The notes under the pieces are model-generated. The model was not told the origin of the DNA and searched no databases. It saw nothing but the letters and a program-made list of their open reading frames with translations. A stretch of 50,461 bases of DNA. Origin: Bacteroidales bacterium (GTDB lineage Bacteria > Bacteroidota > Bacteroidia > Bacteroidales > UBA932). Below are positions 20,763 to 31,100 of this stretch, in pieces. The DNA lies in the NCBI GenBank assembly GCA_017552475.1, contig JAFZPY010000052.1, positions 1 through 50,461 on the forward strand. Reading direction: 5' to 3'. The first letter of the stretch is position 1; each line of letters opens with the position of its first letter. The position numbers and the translations under genes were made by a program.

Positions 20763-22871
20763 ATGAAACGCATACTTACCATCACGGCGGCGGTCCTCTT
20801 CACTCTCGGACTCCGCGCAGACGAGGGCATGTGGCTCCTTCCCCTGCTCGAACAGATGAACGGCTCCGCCATGGGCAAAGCCGGACTCAGGCTCAGCCCG
20901 GAAGAGATCTACAGCATCAACAACACATCGCTCAAAGACGCCATCGTCCATTTCGGCGGCGGCTGCACCGGCGAAGTCATCTCCGATCAGGGTCTCCTTG
21001 TCACCAACCACCACTGTGGCTACAGCAGCATCCAGAGGCTCAGTACTCCTGAGCATAATTACCTCATGGACGGCTACTGGGCCCTCAGCCTGTCCGATGA
21101 GATCCCCGCCCCGGGTCTCACGGTCACCTTCATGGAATACATGGCTGACGTGACCGACCGCATCAAAGAGGCTGAAGCCAAGGCCGCAATACGATACAAA
21201 CGCTCGCCGGAAAGAGCAAAAAAGGCCGTCGACAAAGCCCGCAAAGCTATCATCACAGAGTTTACCAAGCTCTATCCCGGTTGCGACGTCAACATCTATC
21301 CCTTCTTCAATGAAAACGTCTACTACCTCATAGTCAACAAGGTATACCGCGATATCCGCTTTGTTGGTGCTCCTCCGGCATCTCTCGGCAAATTCGGAGG
21401 AGAGACCGACAACTGGATGTGGCCCCGTCACACCTGCGACTTCTCGATGTTCCGCATCTACGCCGGAGCCGACAATGAGCCCGCCGATTACTCTCCCGCC
21501 AACGTTCCCCTCAGTCCCAGGCGCCACCTTCGCATATCCACGGCGGGCGTCCGTCAGAACGACTTCTCCATGATCATGGGCTACCCCGGCCGCACAGTAC
21601 GCTTCCAGACTGCCGCCCAGCTCAAGCAGATGATACGCAACAACCGCATCACCATCGATGCCCGCACCGTCCGCCAGAACATCATGTGGGACGAGATGTG
21701 CGCTGACCCCACGGTAAAGCTCCAATATGCCAACAAGTACGCCTCTTCATCCAACGCCTGGAAGAAATACCAGGGCATGGAGCTGGCTTTCTCCAAACTC
21801 GGCATCATCTCCCGCGAAATCGCCAAGGAGCGTAAGTTCACCGAATGGGTATCGGAAACCCCGGAGCGCACGGAAGCCTATGGCAATGCCCTTGCTGACA
21901 TCGAAGCGGCAGTAGAAGCCTCTGCTGCGCCGTCCGAGGCCAACCAGCTCTACCGCGAAACATTGCGCAACATCGAAATCGTAGGCCTTGCCAACAGGTA
22001 TGCGATACTTTCAAAAGGCTCTGTCCCGGATTCGGCTGCCCTTGCGGAACTCTACAAAGACTACTATGCTCCGCTTGACCGCCGTGTCACTGCCGCCCTT
22101 CTAAAGCACTATCGCAAACGTGCCGACCAATCAGCCTACCCCGGCTCATTCGGTGACGGATATGAAGACTTTGCCACACTTGACATCGACGCGTATGTCG
22201 ACAGCCTCTTCGAGCGCAGCGTCTTCACTTCTCCAGAGCGTCTTGCAGCTGCCTCCAAGGCTGAAATCCGGCGCGACCCGGTACAGGACCTTTCTCTTTC
22301 GCTGGAAGAACTTTCCTCCCGGCTCATAAAGGCTGTGCCTGCCCGTACAGACCTTGATAAAGCCTCCAAGGTCTTCACTGCCGGTCTTCTCGAATGGGAA
22401 GCGGGCAAACCTTCCTATCCCGATGCCAACAGCACCATGCGCCTGACCTACGGCAACGTCCTTCCTTACTCTCCTGCCGATGGTATCCTCTACCGTCACT
22501 ACACCACTCTTAACGGCGTAATGCAGAAGGAAGACCCAAATAATCCCGAATTCATTGTGCCTGCACCACTTAAAGACCTCTACAAGGCGCGAGACTTCGG
22601 TCGCTGGGCAGACCCCTCCGACGGGATGCTCCACACATGCTTCCTTACCAACAATGACATCACCGGCGGCAATTCCGGCTCACCCGTCCTCAACGCTGAC
22701 GGAGCCCTCATCGGTCTTGCCTTTGACGGCAACTGGGAATCCATGAGCTCGGACGTCATGTTTGAGCCGGATCTCCAGCGCTGCATCTGCATGGACATCC
22801 GCTACGTACTGTTCATTGTCGATAAATTCGGCGGTGCGCAGAATATCATAGATGAATTAGATATAATATAA
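20763..22871 (+). CDS. dpp7: S46-family dipeptidyl peptidase, DPP7-type
   Basis: Dipeptidyl peptidases of family S46 release dipeptides from the N-termini of oligopeptides in the periplasm, feeding asaccharolytic metabolism. The 702-residue protein has a signal peptide (1-19), the catalytic-His region LLVTNHHCGYSSIQ (78-90) and the nucleophile Ser638 in GNSGSPV. The residue 18 positions after the serine is Gly656 (LAFDGNW), as in DPP7 of Porphyromonas (Gly673), whereas DPP11 has Arg there; so hydrophobic P1 preference is likely rather than Asp/Glu. It abuts mrp with no gap (stop 22869-22871, start 22872). Confidence 0.9.
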   Translation: MKRILTITAAVLFTLGLRADEGMWLLPLLEQMNGSAMGKAGLRLSPEEIYSINNTSLKDAIVHFGGGCTGEVISDQGLLVTNHHCGYSSIQRLSTPEHNYLMDGYWALSLSDEIPAPGLTVTFMEYMADVTDRIKEAEAKAAIRYKRSPERAKKAVDKARKAIITEFTKLYPGCDVNIYPFFNENVYYLIVNKVYRDIRFVGAPPASLGKFGGETDNWMWPRHTCDFSMFRIYAGADNEPADYSPANVPLSPRRHLRISTAGVRQNDFSMIMGYPGRTVRFQTAAQLKQMIRNNRITIDARTVRQNIMWDEMCADPTVKLQYANKYASSSNAWKKYQGMELAFSKLGIISREIAKERKFTEWVSETPERTEAYGNALADIEAAVEASAAPSEANQLYRETLRNIEIVGLANRYAILSKGSVPDSAALAELYKDYYAPLDRRVTAALLKHYRKRADQSAYPGSFGDGYEDFATLDIDAYVDSLFERSVFTSPERLAAASKAEIRRDPVQDLSLSLEELSSRLIKAVPARTDLDKASKVFTAGLLEWEAGKPSYPDANSTMRLTYGNVLPYSPADGILYRHYTTLNGVMQKEDPNNPEFIVPAPLKDLYKARDFGRWADPSDGMLHTCFLTNNDITGGNSGSPVLNADGALIGLAFDGNWESMSSDVMFEPDLQRCICMDIRYVLFIVDKFGGAQNIIDELDII

Positions 22872-23933
22872 ATGCAAATCAACGAAATACGCACCTGGCT
22901 CCAGGATGTCACCCATCCGGCCAGGGAAGAAAAAAACATCGTTGACCTCGGTCTCGTCGACAGAATATCCGTCGACGGGACCGCAGTCACGGTAATACTT
23001 GCTTTCCCCAAGCGCCCGGACCCTCTCAAGGACTATCTTATCGGTGCCACCAAAGCAGCAATCATCCGTCATGCGCCCGATGCCGCCGTCGAGGTCAAAA
23101 CAATAGTAAAGAATCCTGCCCCCAAACAGACGGGACTTAATCTCACTCTTGACCAGGTGGGCAACGTCCGCCACATCATCGGTGTTGCCTCCGGCAAGGG
23201 CGGAGTGGGTAAATCCACAGTCGCTGTCAATCTCGCCATCGCCCTGGCTCGACTTGGCTATCGTGTGGGGCTCGCTGACGCCGACGTCTACGGACCATCT
23301 GTCCCCATTATGACAGGTACCGAGGGCATGATGCCCCTTTCCGAGAAAGAGGGCGACCTTGACCTTATCATCCCCATAGAGAAATACGGCGTGAAGTGGA
23401 TGTCCATCGGATACTTTTCACAGCCCGGGCAGGCGCTCATCTGGCGCGGCCCCATGGCGTGCAACGCTCTCAAGCAGATGATTCTGCAAGTCCGCTGGGG
23501 CGTTCTCGACTTCCTTCTCATCGACATGCCTCCGGGAACGGGTGATATCCATATCAGTCTCGTCGGCGACATCCCCATGGAGGGTGCCGTCATCGTGACT
23601 ACACCCCAGGCCGTGGCGCTCGCCGATGTGGAAAAAGGGGTGGATATGTTCCGCAATGAGAAAGTGAACCGCAGGATCTTCGGCCTTGTCGAAAATATGT
23701 CATGGTTTACCCCGGCGGAACTCCCGGACAACCGATACTACATCTTCGGACGCAACGGCGGACGCGACATGGCTGATCGCTGCGGCGTACCTCTCCTGGG
23801 TCAGATACCTCTTGTGCAGAGTATCCGTGAGGATGGCGACCAGGGCACACCTGCCGCGCTTTCATCCCGCCCGGACGGCCTTGCCTTCGTGGAACTTGCC
23901 GGCAAACTTGCCGACGCTGTAAACAAAGAATAG
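22872..23933 (+). CDS. mrp: Mrp/NBP35-type Fe-S cluster carrier ATPase
   Basis: This P-loop NTPase is implicated in moving Fe-S clusters to target proteins. The 353 residues comprise an N-terminal DUF59/MIP18-like domain (about 1-85), a linker and an ATPase with the deviant Walker A SGKGGVGKST (107-116), a Walker B LLIDMPPGTGD, and GLVENMSWFTPAELPDNRYYIFG. The last segment is where ApbC/Mrp proteins of other phyla carry a CPxC cluster-binding motif; it is absent here, as it is in Bacteroidetes Mrp proteins I recall. It follows the DPP7-like gene without a gap, then a 17-nt gap to the lipoprotein gene. Confidence 0.92.
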   Translation: MQINEIRTWLQDVTHPAREEKNIVDLGLVDRISVDGTAVTVILAFPKRPDPLKDYLIGATKAAIIRHAPDAAVEVKTIVKNPAPKQTGLNLTLDQVGNVRHIIGVASGKGGVGKSTVAVNLAIALARLGYRVGLADADVYGPSVPIMTGTEGMMPLSEKEGDLDLIIPIEKYGVKWMSIGYFSQPGQALIWRGPMACNALKQMILQVRWGVLDFLLIDMPPGTGDIHISLVGDIPMEGAVIVTTPQAVALADVEKGVDMFRNEKVNRRIFGLVENMSWFTPAELPDNRYYIFGRNGGRDMADRCGVPLLGQIPLVQSIREDGDQGTPAALSSRPDGLAFVELAGKLADAVNKE

Positions 23934-23950
23934 CTTAAACATTAATTATA

Positions 23951-26623
23951 ATGAAAAAAATACTGATCCTGTCTTTTGCTGCTATCCTTCTGACATCATG
24001 CGGCGGTCACTTTATCAGTGACTCGTCCTATCGCGAGAAGGTAATGGATGACCTGTCGGTACGACGTACACAGTTCGCGCAGCCGTACTTCTCCTTTGCC
24101 GATAACGGCAAAATCGGAAACGAGAAAATCTCTTCCCGCGAAAAAGAGGCGTTGAGTTTCCTCTATGCCTACATGCCGGCGGCCGACATTACCGACTATC
24201 CTGTGGAATTCTACCTGGAAAACGTCAGGATGTCATTCCTTGCGGCCAGTGAGATGTCATGGGGCAAGGATGTCCCCGAACTCCTGTTCCGTCATTTTGT
24301 CCTCCCTCTCAGAGCCAACAATGAAGATCTTGACGACTCCCGCAAGGTTTTCTATGAAGAACTTAAGCCCCGTGTCCAGGGCCTGTCCATGAAAGATGCC
24401 ATTCTGGAAATCAACCACTGGTGTCACGAAAAGGTCACATATCAGCCCTCGGATGCCCGTACCAGCTCGCCTCTCGCTTCTGTCAAGACTGCTGCGGGGC
24501 GCTGCGGCGAGGAGTCTACGTTCACCGTGGCTGCTCTCAGGGCCGTAGGCATTCCTGCGAGACAAGTCTATACTCCCAGATGGGCCCACACCGACGATAA
24601 TCACGCCTGGGTGGAAGCCTGGGCGGACGGGCAGTGGTGGTTCATCGGAGCATGCGAGCCCGAGCCTGTCCTGAATCTCGGCTGGTTCAATGCCCCCGCA
24701 TCACGTGCCATGCTGATGCACACCAAGGCTTTTGGCAAATACGAAGGCCCTGAAGAGGTGGTTCTCCGCAGCCCCCACTATACTGAAATCAATCTCATCT
24801 CCAACTATGCCCAGACGGCGGAAGCCGATATCATCGTCAAGGATACGGAGGGCAATCCTGTAGACTCTGCCCGTGTAGACTTCCGAATCTACAACTACTC
24901 TGAATTCTATCCTGCCGTAGCCAAATACACTGACGCGGAGGGGCGTACATCCCTCTCCGCCGGCCTCGGTGACATGCTGGCATGGGCATCGAAGGACGGG
25001 CGCTTCGGCTTTTCCGTCATCAGTTTCGGAAAGGACGAGGAGGTCACCATCATACTTGACAAAGACTCCGAGTCCGACAATATCAGCCTCCCTATATATA
25101 TAGTACCCCCGCCGGAGAATGTAGCCCTTCCTGATGTCACTCCCGAGATGCGCGCTGAAAACGATGCACGTTTCGCTTACGAAGACTCCCTCAGGAATGC
25201 CTACACGGCAACATTCTTCACACGAGACTCCGCCATTGCCTTCGTTGCTGAGAAAGGTCTCCCTTCAGAGGCGGCCCGCTGTCTTGTGGAGTCCTGTGGC
25301 AACCATGATGTCATCAGCGACTTTCTTCTCAGTGTCGACGACAAGGAGCGTGCCCTCGACTTGCTGAATACTCTCAGTCGCAAAGATCTTCGCGATATCA
25401 CTCCGGACATTCTATGGGATAGCTACATACAGACGTCTTCCATCCTTGCGCCCCGCGTGGAAAACGAGTTCCTTTCTCCCTATAAGACATGGTTCAGGGA
25501 GAACGTGCCCGCGGAACTGCAAACATCATTCACCCCCTCTTCCGACACTCCGGAAGCCGTCGACACTGCTGTGGACAACATTACCTCCTGGCTCAAAGAC
25601 AACGTCACCGTTGACACAAATCCCCTCTCATGGCGCATCCCGATGTCTCCCAAAGGAGTATGGCAGGGTCGCTACACTGATGAGCGCTCCCGCAATATAG
25701 CGTTTGTCGCTCTTGCCCGCACCTTCGGTATCGACGCCCGCAAAGATGTTGTCACCGGTAAAATCCAATACCGTCCCAATGAAGACGCGGACTGGAAGGA
25801 CGTCACCTTCGGTGCCGGAGTTTCATCAGTCTCCACACCTTCAGGTACACTGCTTCTTACCTATACCCCCACCGCCAATATCGACAACCCTGGCTACTAT
25901 TCCCATTTCACCATCAGCCGCATCAGCGGAGGCCGTACCTCCCTGCTCGGCTTTGATGAAGGAGAGGTCGATATGGGCGGCGGCATGAACTTCAATGCCT
26001 TCCGCAAAGGCGTGCGTCTTGATGAGGGACAATACATACTCGCCAGCGGTTCCCGTCTTGCCGATGGCTCCGTGCCCGTGAGCATGAAGATTTTCCAGAT
26101 CCGCAGGGATACCGCCACCAAAGTTCCCATCACTATCGGAACCATCGATAATGCTGTATCAATCATCGGCTCTTTCGATGCTGAAAGCAAATATATGCCT
26201 TTCGGGGGCGCAGAGCGCAAGAGTGTCCTCAGTCAGACCGGTCGCGGATACTACACCCTGGCAGTACTGGGAGTTGGCGCGGAACCTACCAATCATGTTC
26301 TACGCGACCTTTCGGCAGCTAAAGCAGAACTTGAGGTATGGGGCCGTCCTATTGTCCTTCTTACTACCTCTGTATCTGATATGGAGCGTCTTCAGGAAGA
26401 TATCAAAGCCGGAAAATACGGCACCCTGCCCTCTACAGTGATATTCGGAGTAGATACAGACGGCTCTATTCTTGGCAGCATCGCTTCTGAAATGAAGCTC
26501 CGTGAGCAGAGCCTTCCCCATGTCATTGTGGCTGATACTTTCAATCATGTTGTATTCGCCTCCCAGGGCTATACAATCGGTATCGGAGCTACCATTGCAA
26601 ACCTTAGTTCAAAACTTAAATGA
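23951..26623 (+). CDS. Transglutaminase-like lipoprotein
   Basis: The 890-residue protein starts with a lipoprotein signal (lipobox LLTSC17). A transglutaminase-like cysteine-protease domain covers about residues 150-240, with Cys185 in GRCGEESTFTV, His218 in DDNHAWVEAW and DGQWWFIGACEP. After it come Ig-like or CNA-B-like beta domains (IIVKDTEGNPVDSARVDFRI near 305-325) and a large C-terminal region with no recognised motif. Such proteins are frequent in Bacteroides and are thought to act on peptides or cell-surface proteins; the activity is not demonstrated. The next gene, the fucosidase, starts within its stop (ATGA at 26620). Confidence 0.85.
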   Translation: MKKILILSFAAILLTSCGGHFISDSSYREKVMDDLSVRRTQFAQPYFSFADNGKIGNEKISSREKEALSFLYAYMPAADITDYPVEFYLENVRMSFLAASEMSWGKDVPELLFRHFVLPLRANNEDLDDSRKVFYEELKPRVQGLSMKDAILEINHWCHEKVTYQPSDARTSSPLASVKTAAGRCGEESTFTVAALRAVGIPARQVYTPRWAHTDDNHAWVEAWADGQWWFIGACEPEPVLNLGWFNAPASRAMLMHTKAFGKYEGPEEVVLRSPHYTEINLISNYAQTAEADIIVKDTEGNPVDSARVDFRIYNYSEFYPAVAKYTDAEGRTSLSAGLGDMLAWASKDGRFGFSVISFGKDEEVTIILDKDSESDNISLPIYIVPPPENVALPDVTPEMRAENDARFAYEDSLRNAYTATFFTRDSAIAFVAEKGLPSEAARCLVESCGNHDVISDFLLSVDDKERALDLLNTLSRKDLRDITPDILWDSYIQTSSILAPRVENEFLSPYKTWFRENVPAELQTSFTPSSDTPEAVDTAVDNITSWLKDNVTVDTNPLSWRIPMSPKGVWQGRYTDERSRNIAFVALARTFGIDARKDVVTGKIQYRPNEDADWKDVTFGAGVSSVSTPSGTLLLTYTPTANIDNPGYYSHFTISRISGGRTSLLGFDEGEVDMGGGMNFNAFRKGVRLDEGQYILASGSRLADGSVPVSMKIFQIRRDTATKVPITIGTIDNAVSIIGSFDAESKYMPFGGAERKSVLSQTGRGYYTLAVLGVGAEPTNHVLRDLSAAKAELEVWGRPIVLLTTSVSDMERLQEDIKAGKYGTLPSTVIFGVDTDGSILGSIASEMKLREQSLPHVIVADTFNHVVFASQGYTIGIGATIANLSSKLK

Positions 26624-28074
26624 AACGAATGATTACCGCCCTCATTGCCGCGCTTGCGGCGATGAGCGGCCTTTATGCGCAAAGCGACAACAGCTTTGTA
26701 CACGAGTCGAGCGCAGACGGATATGAATGGCCTGAACAGCCGGCGGTCCTGGAGAATCTTGACCGCTGGCAGGACCGGAAATTCGGCGTCCTGATACACT
26801 GGGGCCTCTATAGCATCCCTGGCATAGTAGAGTCCTGGAGCATCTGCAATGAGGACTGGATAACACGCCCGGAAGGTTCCACGTATGAGGGATATAAGCA
26901 GTGGTACTGGGGGCTTGCCGACCAGTTCAATCCCACTGAATTCAATCCCGACCAGTGGTCTTCCGTCATGAAGGATGCCGGCATGAAATATATGATATTC
27001 ACGACCAAACACCATGACGGCTATTGCCTTTTCGACAGTAAGTACACGGATTTCAAGATTACATCCGGCCCTTTCAAGGACAATCCCAAGGCGAATGCCG
27101 CCTATTATGTGTTTGATTCCTTCAGGAATAAAGGATTCATGACAGGGTGCTATTTCTCCAAGCCGGACTGGCACTGCGAGTGGTTCTGGAATCCGTACTA
27201 CGCCACCCCCAACCGAAGGCCCAATTACAAGATTGAACAGCATCCCGACTGGTGGCAGAATTATGTCGGGTACACTGAAAATCAGCTTAATGAGCTGATG
27301 TCTGAATACGGCACTTTCGATATTCTCTGGCTTGACGGCGGCTGGGTATCCGGCGAGGCCGTAAATCTTGACTCGGTCCTCGAAAAGGCACGCTCGCGCT
27401 ATCCCGGACTTATTGCCGTGGATCGTGTGATGAAAGGCAAGAATGAAAACTACCAGACTCCGGAGCGTGGCATCCCTGATACACAGGTGCTTCATCCATG
27501 GGAGAGTTGCATCCCTCTCAGTAACGACTGGGGATGGGTGCCTGACGCTCCTTACAAGAGTTGGCAGAAGGTCATCGCCACTCTGTCCGAGATTGTGGCT
27601 AAAGGCGGATGTTTTGTGCTGGGAGTGGGCCCTACAGCATCCGGAGTTATAGAAGAGCGCGAGGTGGATATCCTGAATCAGATAGGAAAATGGCTTTCTG
27701 TAAATGGAGAGGCAATTTATAACACTCGCCCCACTGCTGAATACGTCTCCGGCTCAGACAACGGCAAAGTGTGGTTCACCGCATCCAAAGACGCGTCTGT
27801 CAAGTATGCGGTCTACGTACCATCAGGAATCCCGGAATATGCCCCCACGGAGGCGGAGTGGGCTGACGCAAAAGCAAAGGGTGTGAATATAGCCTATTCG
27901 CGCCATGCCGGGCGTCAGACCATTACCTGGCAGGGGAATGTTCCGAAAAGCGGCGTCACGCTGCTTTCTGGCGGACGCCGCCTTAAATACACGGTTTCTG
28001 CATCTGGCCTTGTAACCGTTACCTTGCCCGCAGGGCTCCCGGTCGATACCCCGGTCGCTTTGAAGATACGGTAA
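26620..28074 (+). CDS. GH29 alpha-L-fucosidase
   Basis: This enzyme removes alpha-L-fucose from host or dietary glycans. The 484-residue protein has a signal peptide (about 1-20), the GH29 hallmarks KFGVLIHWGLYSIPG (54-68), FTTKHHDGYCLFDS (127-140) and the nucleophile Asp239 in FDILWLDGGWV, then a C-terminal beta domain. The acid/base residue cannot be assigned by eye. No other carbohydrate enzyme lies next to it. It is translationally coupled to the transglutaminase-like lipoprotein. Mucin or milk-oligosaccharide fucose is a plausible source of substrate in a gut habitat, an inference. Confidence 0.93.
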   Translation: MKRMITALIAALAAMSGLYAQSDNSFVHESSADGYEWPEQPAVLENLDRWQDRKFGVLIHWGLYSIPGIVESWSICNEDWITRPEGSTYEGYKQWYWGLADQFNPTEFNPDQWSSVMKDAGMKYMIFTTKHHDGYCLFDSKYTDFKITSGPFKDNPKANAAYYVFDSFRNKGFMTGCYFSKPDWHCEWFWNPYYATPNRRPNYKIEQHPDWWQNYVGYTENQLNELMSEYGTFDILWLDGGWVSGEAVNLDSVLEKARSRYPGLIAVDRVMKGKNENYQTPERGIPDTQVLHPWESCIPLSNDWGWVPDAPYKSWQKVIATLSEIVAKGGCFVLGVGPTASGVIEEREVDILNQIGKWLSVNGEAIYNTRPTAEYVSGSDNGKVWFTASKDASVKYAVYVPSGIPEYAPTEAEWADAKAKGVNIAYSRHAGRQTITWQGNVPKSGVTLLSGGRRLKYTVSASGLVTVTLPAGLPVDTPVALKIR

Positions 28075-28100
28075 AATACCGGCAGCCGGCCATCAATTGT

Positions 28101-31100
28101 TTAAAGACCGAGGTCTTTGAAGGTGCGAGGTGCCGGAGTGGAGGGAAGGGGCTTGCGGGTCTTGAGCTGCTCCAAAGCGACCTCTATGGCCTTGTTGAGC
28201 TGCTGGTCAGTGCCGGCGGCTTCGAGGACGGGGTCGTTGTCTATGAGGATGTCAGGATCTACACCGTGGTTTTCAACAATCCAATTTCCTGTCTTGGCGT
28301 CGTAGTTGGTGAAGAAGGGGACGCGTACGTCGGTGCCGTCGATATAGGGCAGTGAGCCGGAGATGCCGACGATGCCGCCCCATGTACGAGTGCCGATGAC
28401 TGTGCCGAGGTTGTTGGCTTTGAAACTCCAGGGGAAGAGGTCCCCGTCGGATGCAGAGTATTTATTTATAAGGAGTACCTTGGGACCGGTGTGAGTCCCG
28501 TCGGGAATAGTGCCGTTGAGGGTGCTGCCGCGGCGCATGGTCATGCGGTATACTTCACGCTTGAGGCGCTCTATGATCATGGGAGAAACGTTGCCGCCGC
28601 CATTGGCGCGGTCGTCAATGATCAGGGCTTCCTTGTCAAGCTGGGGGTAGTAGTAGCGGACGAATTCGTTGAGGCCTTCGCGCCCCATGTCGGGGATGTA
28701 TATGTAGCCTACACGCCCTTTGGTGGCCTCCTCCACTTTCTTGATGTTGCCTTTTACCCATTCGAGGTGGTAGAGAGGGTATTCGTCGTCAATGGGACGG
28801 ATGGTGACTTTGCGCCCTCCTTCTTTGGCTGCTGAGTTGATGGTCAGCTCTGTGAGGACATCAGCCTTGCCTATGAGGAGCTGGTAGATGTTTGATACGG
28901 TGTTGGTCGGTATTCCGTTGACGGCCGTAATGAAGGAGCCTGCCTCAACACCCAGTCCAGGCTCGGTGAGAGGAGAGCGGAGGGTTTTGGAGTAGGTCTC
29001 GCCCTGAAGTATGCGGTCAATACGGAAGTAACCTGATTTATCGCGGGATAGCTCGGCTCCGAGCAGACCCATCTTTACGCGCGGCGCTTCGGGCTTCTCG
29101 CCGGTGTTGACATAGGCGTGGCCGACTGCCAGTTCCGAGATCATTTCTCCGATGATGTAGTTGACGTCAAGCCTAGTGGATGCATAAGGGAGGAACGCTG
29201 CATACTTCTTTTTTATGGCATTCCAGTCCACACCGTGCATGTTTTCGAGGTAAAAACCGTCACGGTATGCACGCCAAACCTCATCGAAGAGTTGAGCCCA
29301 TTCTGCGGAGAAGTCGATATCAGCATACAGGTCGGAGAGGTCGATATTTTCGCCGGGAGCTGCCTTGGAGCCGCCAAGTTTGGTGATACTCATGGAGTCA
29401 CCTTTGCGTACTACGGCATAGTCGATGCCTGTGTCGATGCCGACGGGGGCGTCGCACCATGTGTCACTTTTGCCGGTGGAGAAATCGAAGATTTTGGTTT
29501 CGCGTCCGGCGCTGTAGATAAGCTTATTGCCATCGCACCAGCGTGGATAGGCGGAGCCTTGGATGTCCAGTTTGATGATGCGGTCGCCAATGCCTTCGGG
29601 ATTGATTGCGGGGGCATCTCCTTCCTGTTTCTCAGCACCGATGATGAATGGAGAGGGGGTGTCAGGCGAGAGAACGGCCATGTATACGGCGCTCATTGAG
29701 CCGTAGGCTGCGTTCCATTCGGTACGGGAGTAGATGGGATTCAGGTCGCGGTCGGCGGTGAAGATGATGTAGCGGCTGTCGCTTGAGAAGATAGCGTTGC
29801 CGGAGTCGTACCAGTCGGTGGTGACGGGATATTCCTTGCCGGAAGCGACATTGTATAGATAGAGGACGCTCATCTGGTTTTTGGCCGGCCTTGTGTAGGT
29901 GAGCCATTTACTGTCAGGAGAGATGTTGACTGAGTAGAAAGGTGCTTCGGGGCACTGGAGCACGACTTTCTTCTTTCCGGTCGTCACATCTACGGCTATG
30001 CCGCGGTTTTTGCGGTCGCTGGTGATAATTGTCTTGCTGTCAGGAGTCCAGGAGAAACCGAGGATGTACGAGTCATTGCCTTTGGTGAGCTGGCGGGTGG
30101 ACCCGTTCTCATTGTCATAGATGTAGATTTCACTCTCTCCGGTGCCGTCTCCGATGTAAGCGAGGTACTTGCCGTCAGGGCTCCAGATAGCATCGCGGTC
30201 GTTGGAACCTGGAGTGCGGGTAATATTGCGGGTAACACCTTTGCCTGCCGGGGCTATGAAGACTTCGCCGCGTGCCGTGATGGCCGCGGACTTGCCATCG
30301 GGAGAGGCGCTGTAGGCGTTGATATTGTCGCTGACATCACGGCGCTCACTGCGGCCGTAGATGTTGTCTGAGGTGAGTGTGATGGTGATTTTTGATGTTT
30401 TCTTGGTGGAGGGGTCGAATTTGTATATGTATCCGCCGTTTTCAAAGACAATGAGGCTGCCGTTGGAGGATGGGAATTTGATGTCGTATTCCTTGAAGTC
30501 AGTGACTTTGGTAGTGGCGCCTGTGACTGTATTGTAACAGAACAGATTCATGGTCATGTCACGGTCGGAAGCGAAGTATATTTCGTCTCCGATCCACATG
30601 GGGAAGATGTCCTGAGCGTCGTTTTCAGTGATGCGGGTGACTTTGGAGGCTTTTGCATCGTATATCCAGATGTCGTCGGCCATGCCGCCGCGGTAGTATT
30701 TCCAAGTGCGGAATTCGCGCATTACGCGGTTGTAGGCGAGCTTGGTGCCATCGGGAGAATAGCTGCAGAAACCGCCTTCGGGCAGAGGGAGTTTAGCGGG
30801 CATGCCGCCTTTGGGGCTGACTGTCCACAGGTTGCCGGCAAATCCGTCGCTGATGCGGTTGCGGTATATGATGTTGCCTCCATCGCGGGTCCATCCCATG
30901 ACTATGTTGTTGGGCCCCATGCGGTCGCCGAGGTCGTCGCGGCCGTTGGTCGCAGTATATGTGATGCGGACAGGGACGCCTCCGTTGGAGGGGATGGTGT
31001 AGACTTCGCGGTTGCCGTCGTATTCACCGGTGAATGCTATTGTGCTGCCATCCGGCGAGAAGCGTGCGAACATTTCGTATCCGATGTGGGAAGTGAGCCT

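Noticed and set aside
20739..21725. Open frame of 328 codons on the minus strand opposite dpp7
   Set aside because: No recognisable domain; a shadow of the GC-rich dpp7 coding sequence.
26569..27495. Open frame of 308 codons on the minus strand opposite the fucosidase
   Set aside because: Shadow of GH29 coding sequence with no domain of its own.
28075..28100. CCGGC-A-GCCGG repeat between the fucosidase and tricorn-like genes
   Set aside because: Loop of one base and no T-run; not a convincing terminator.
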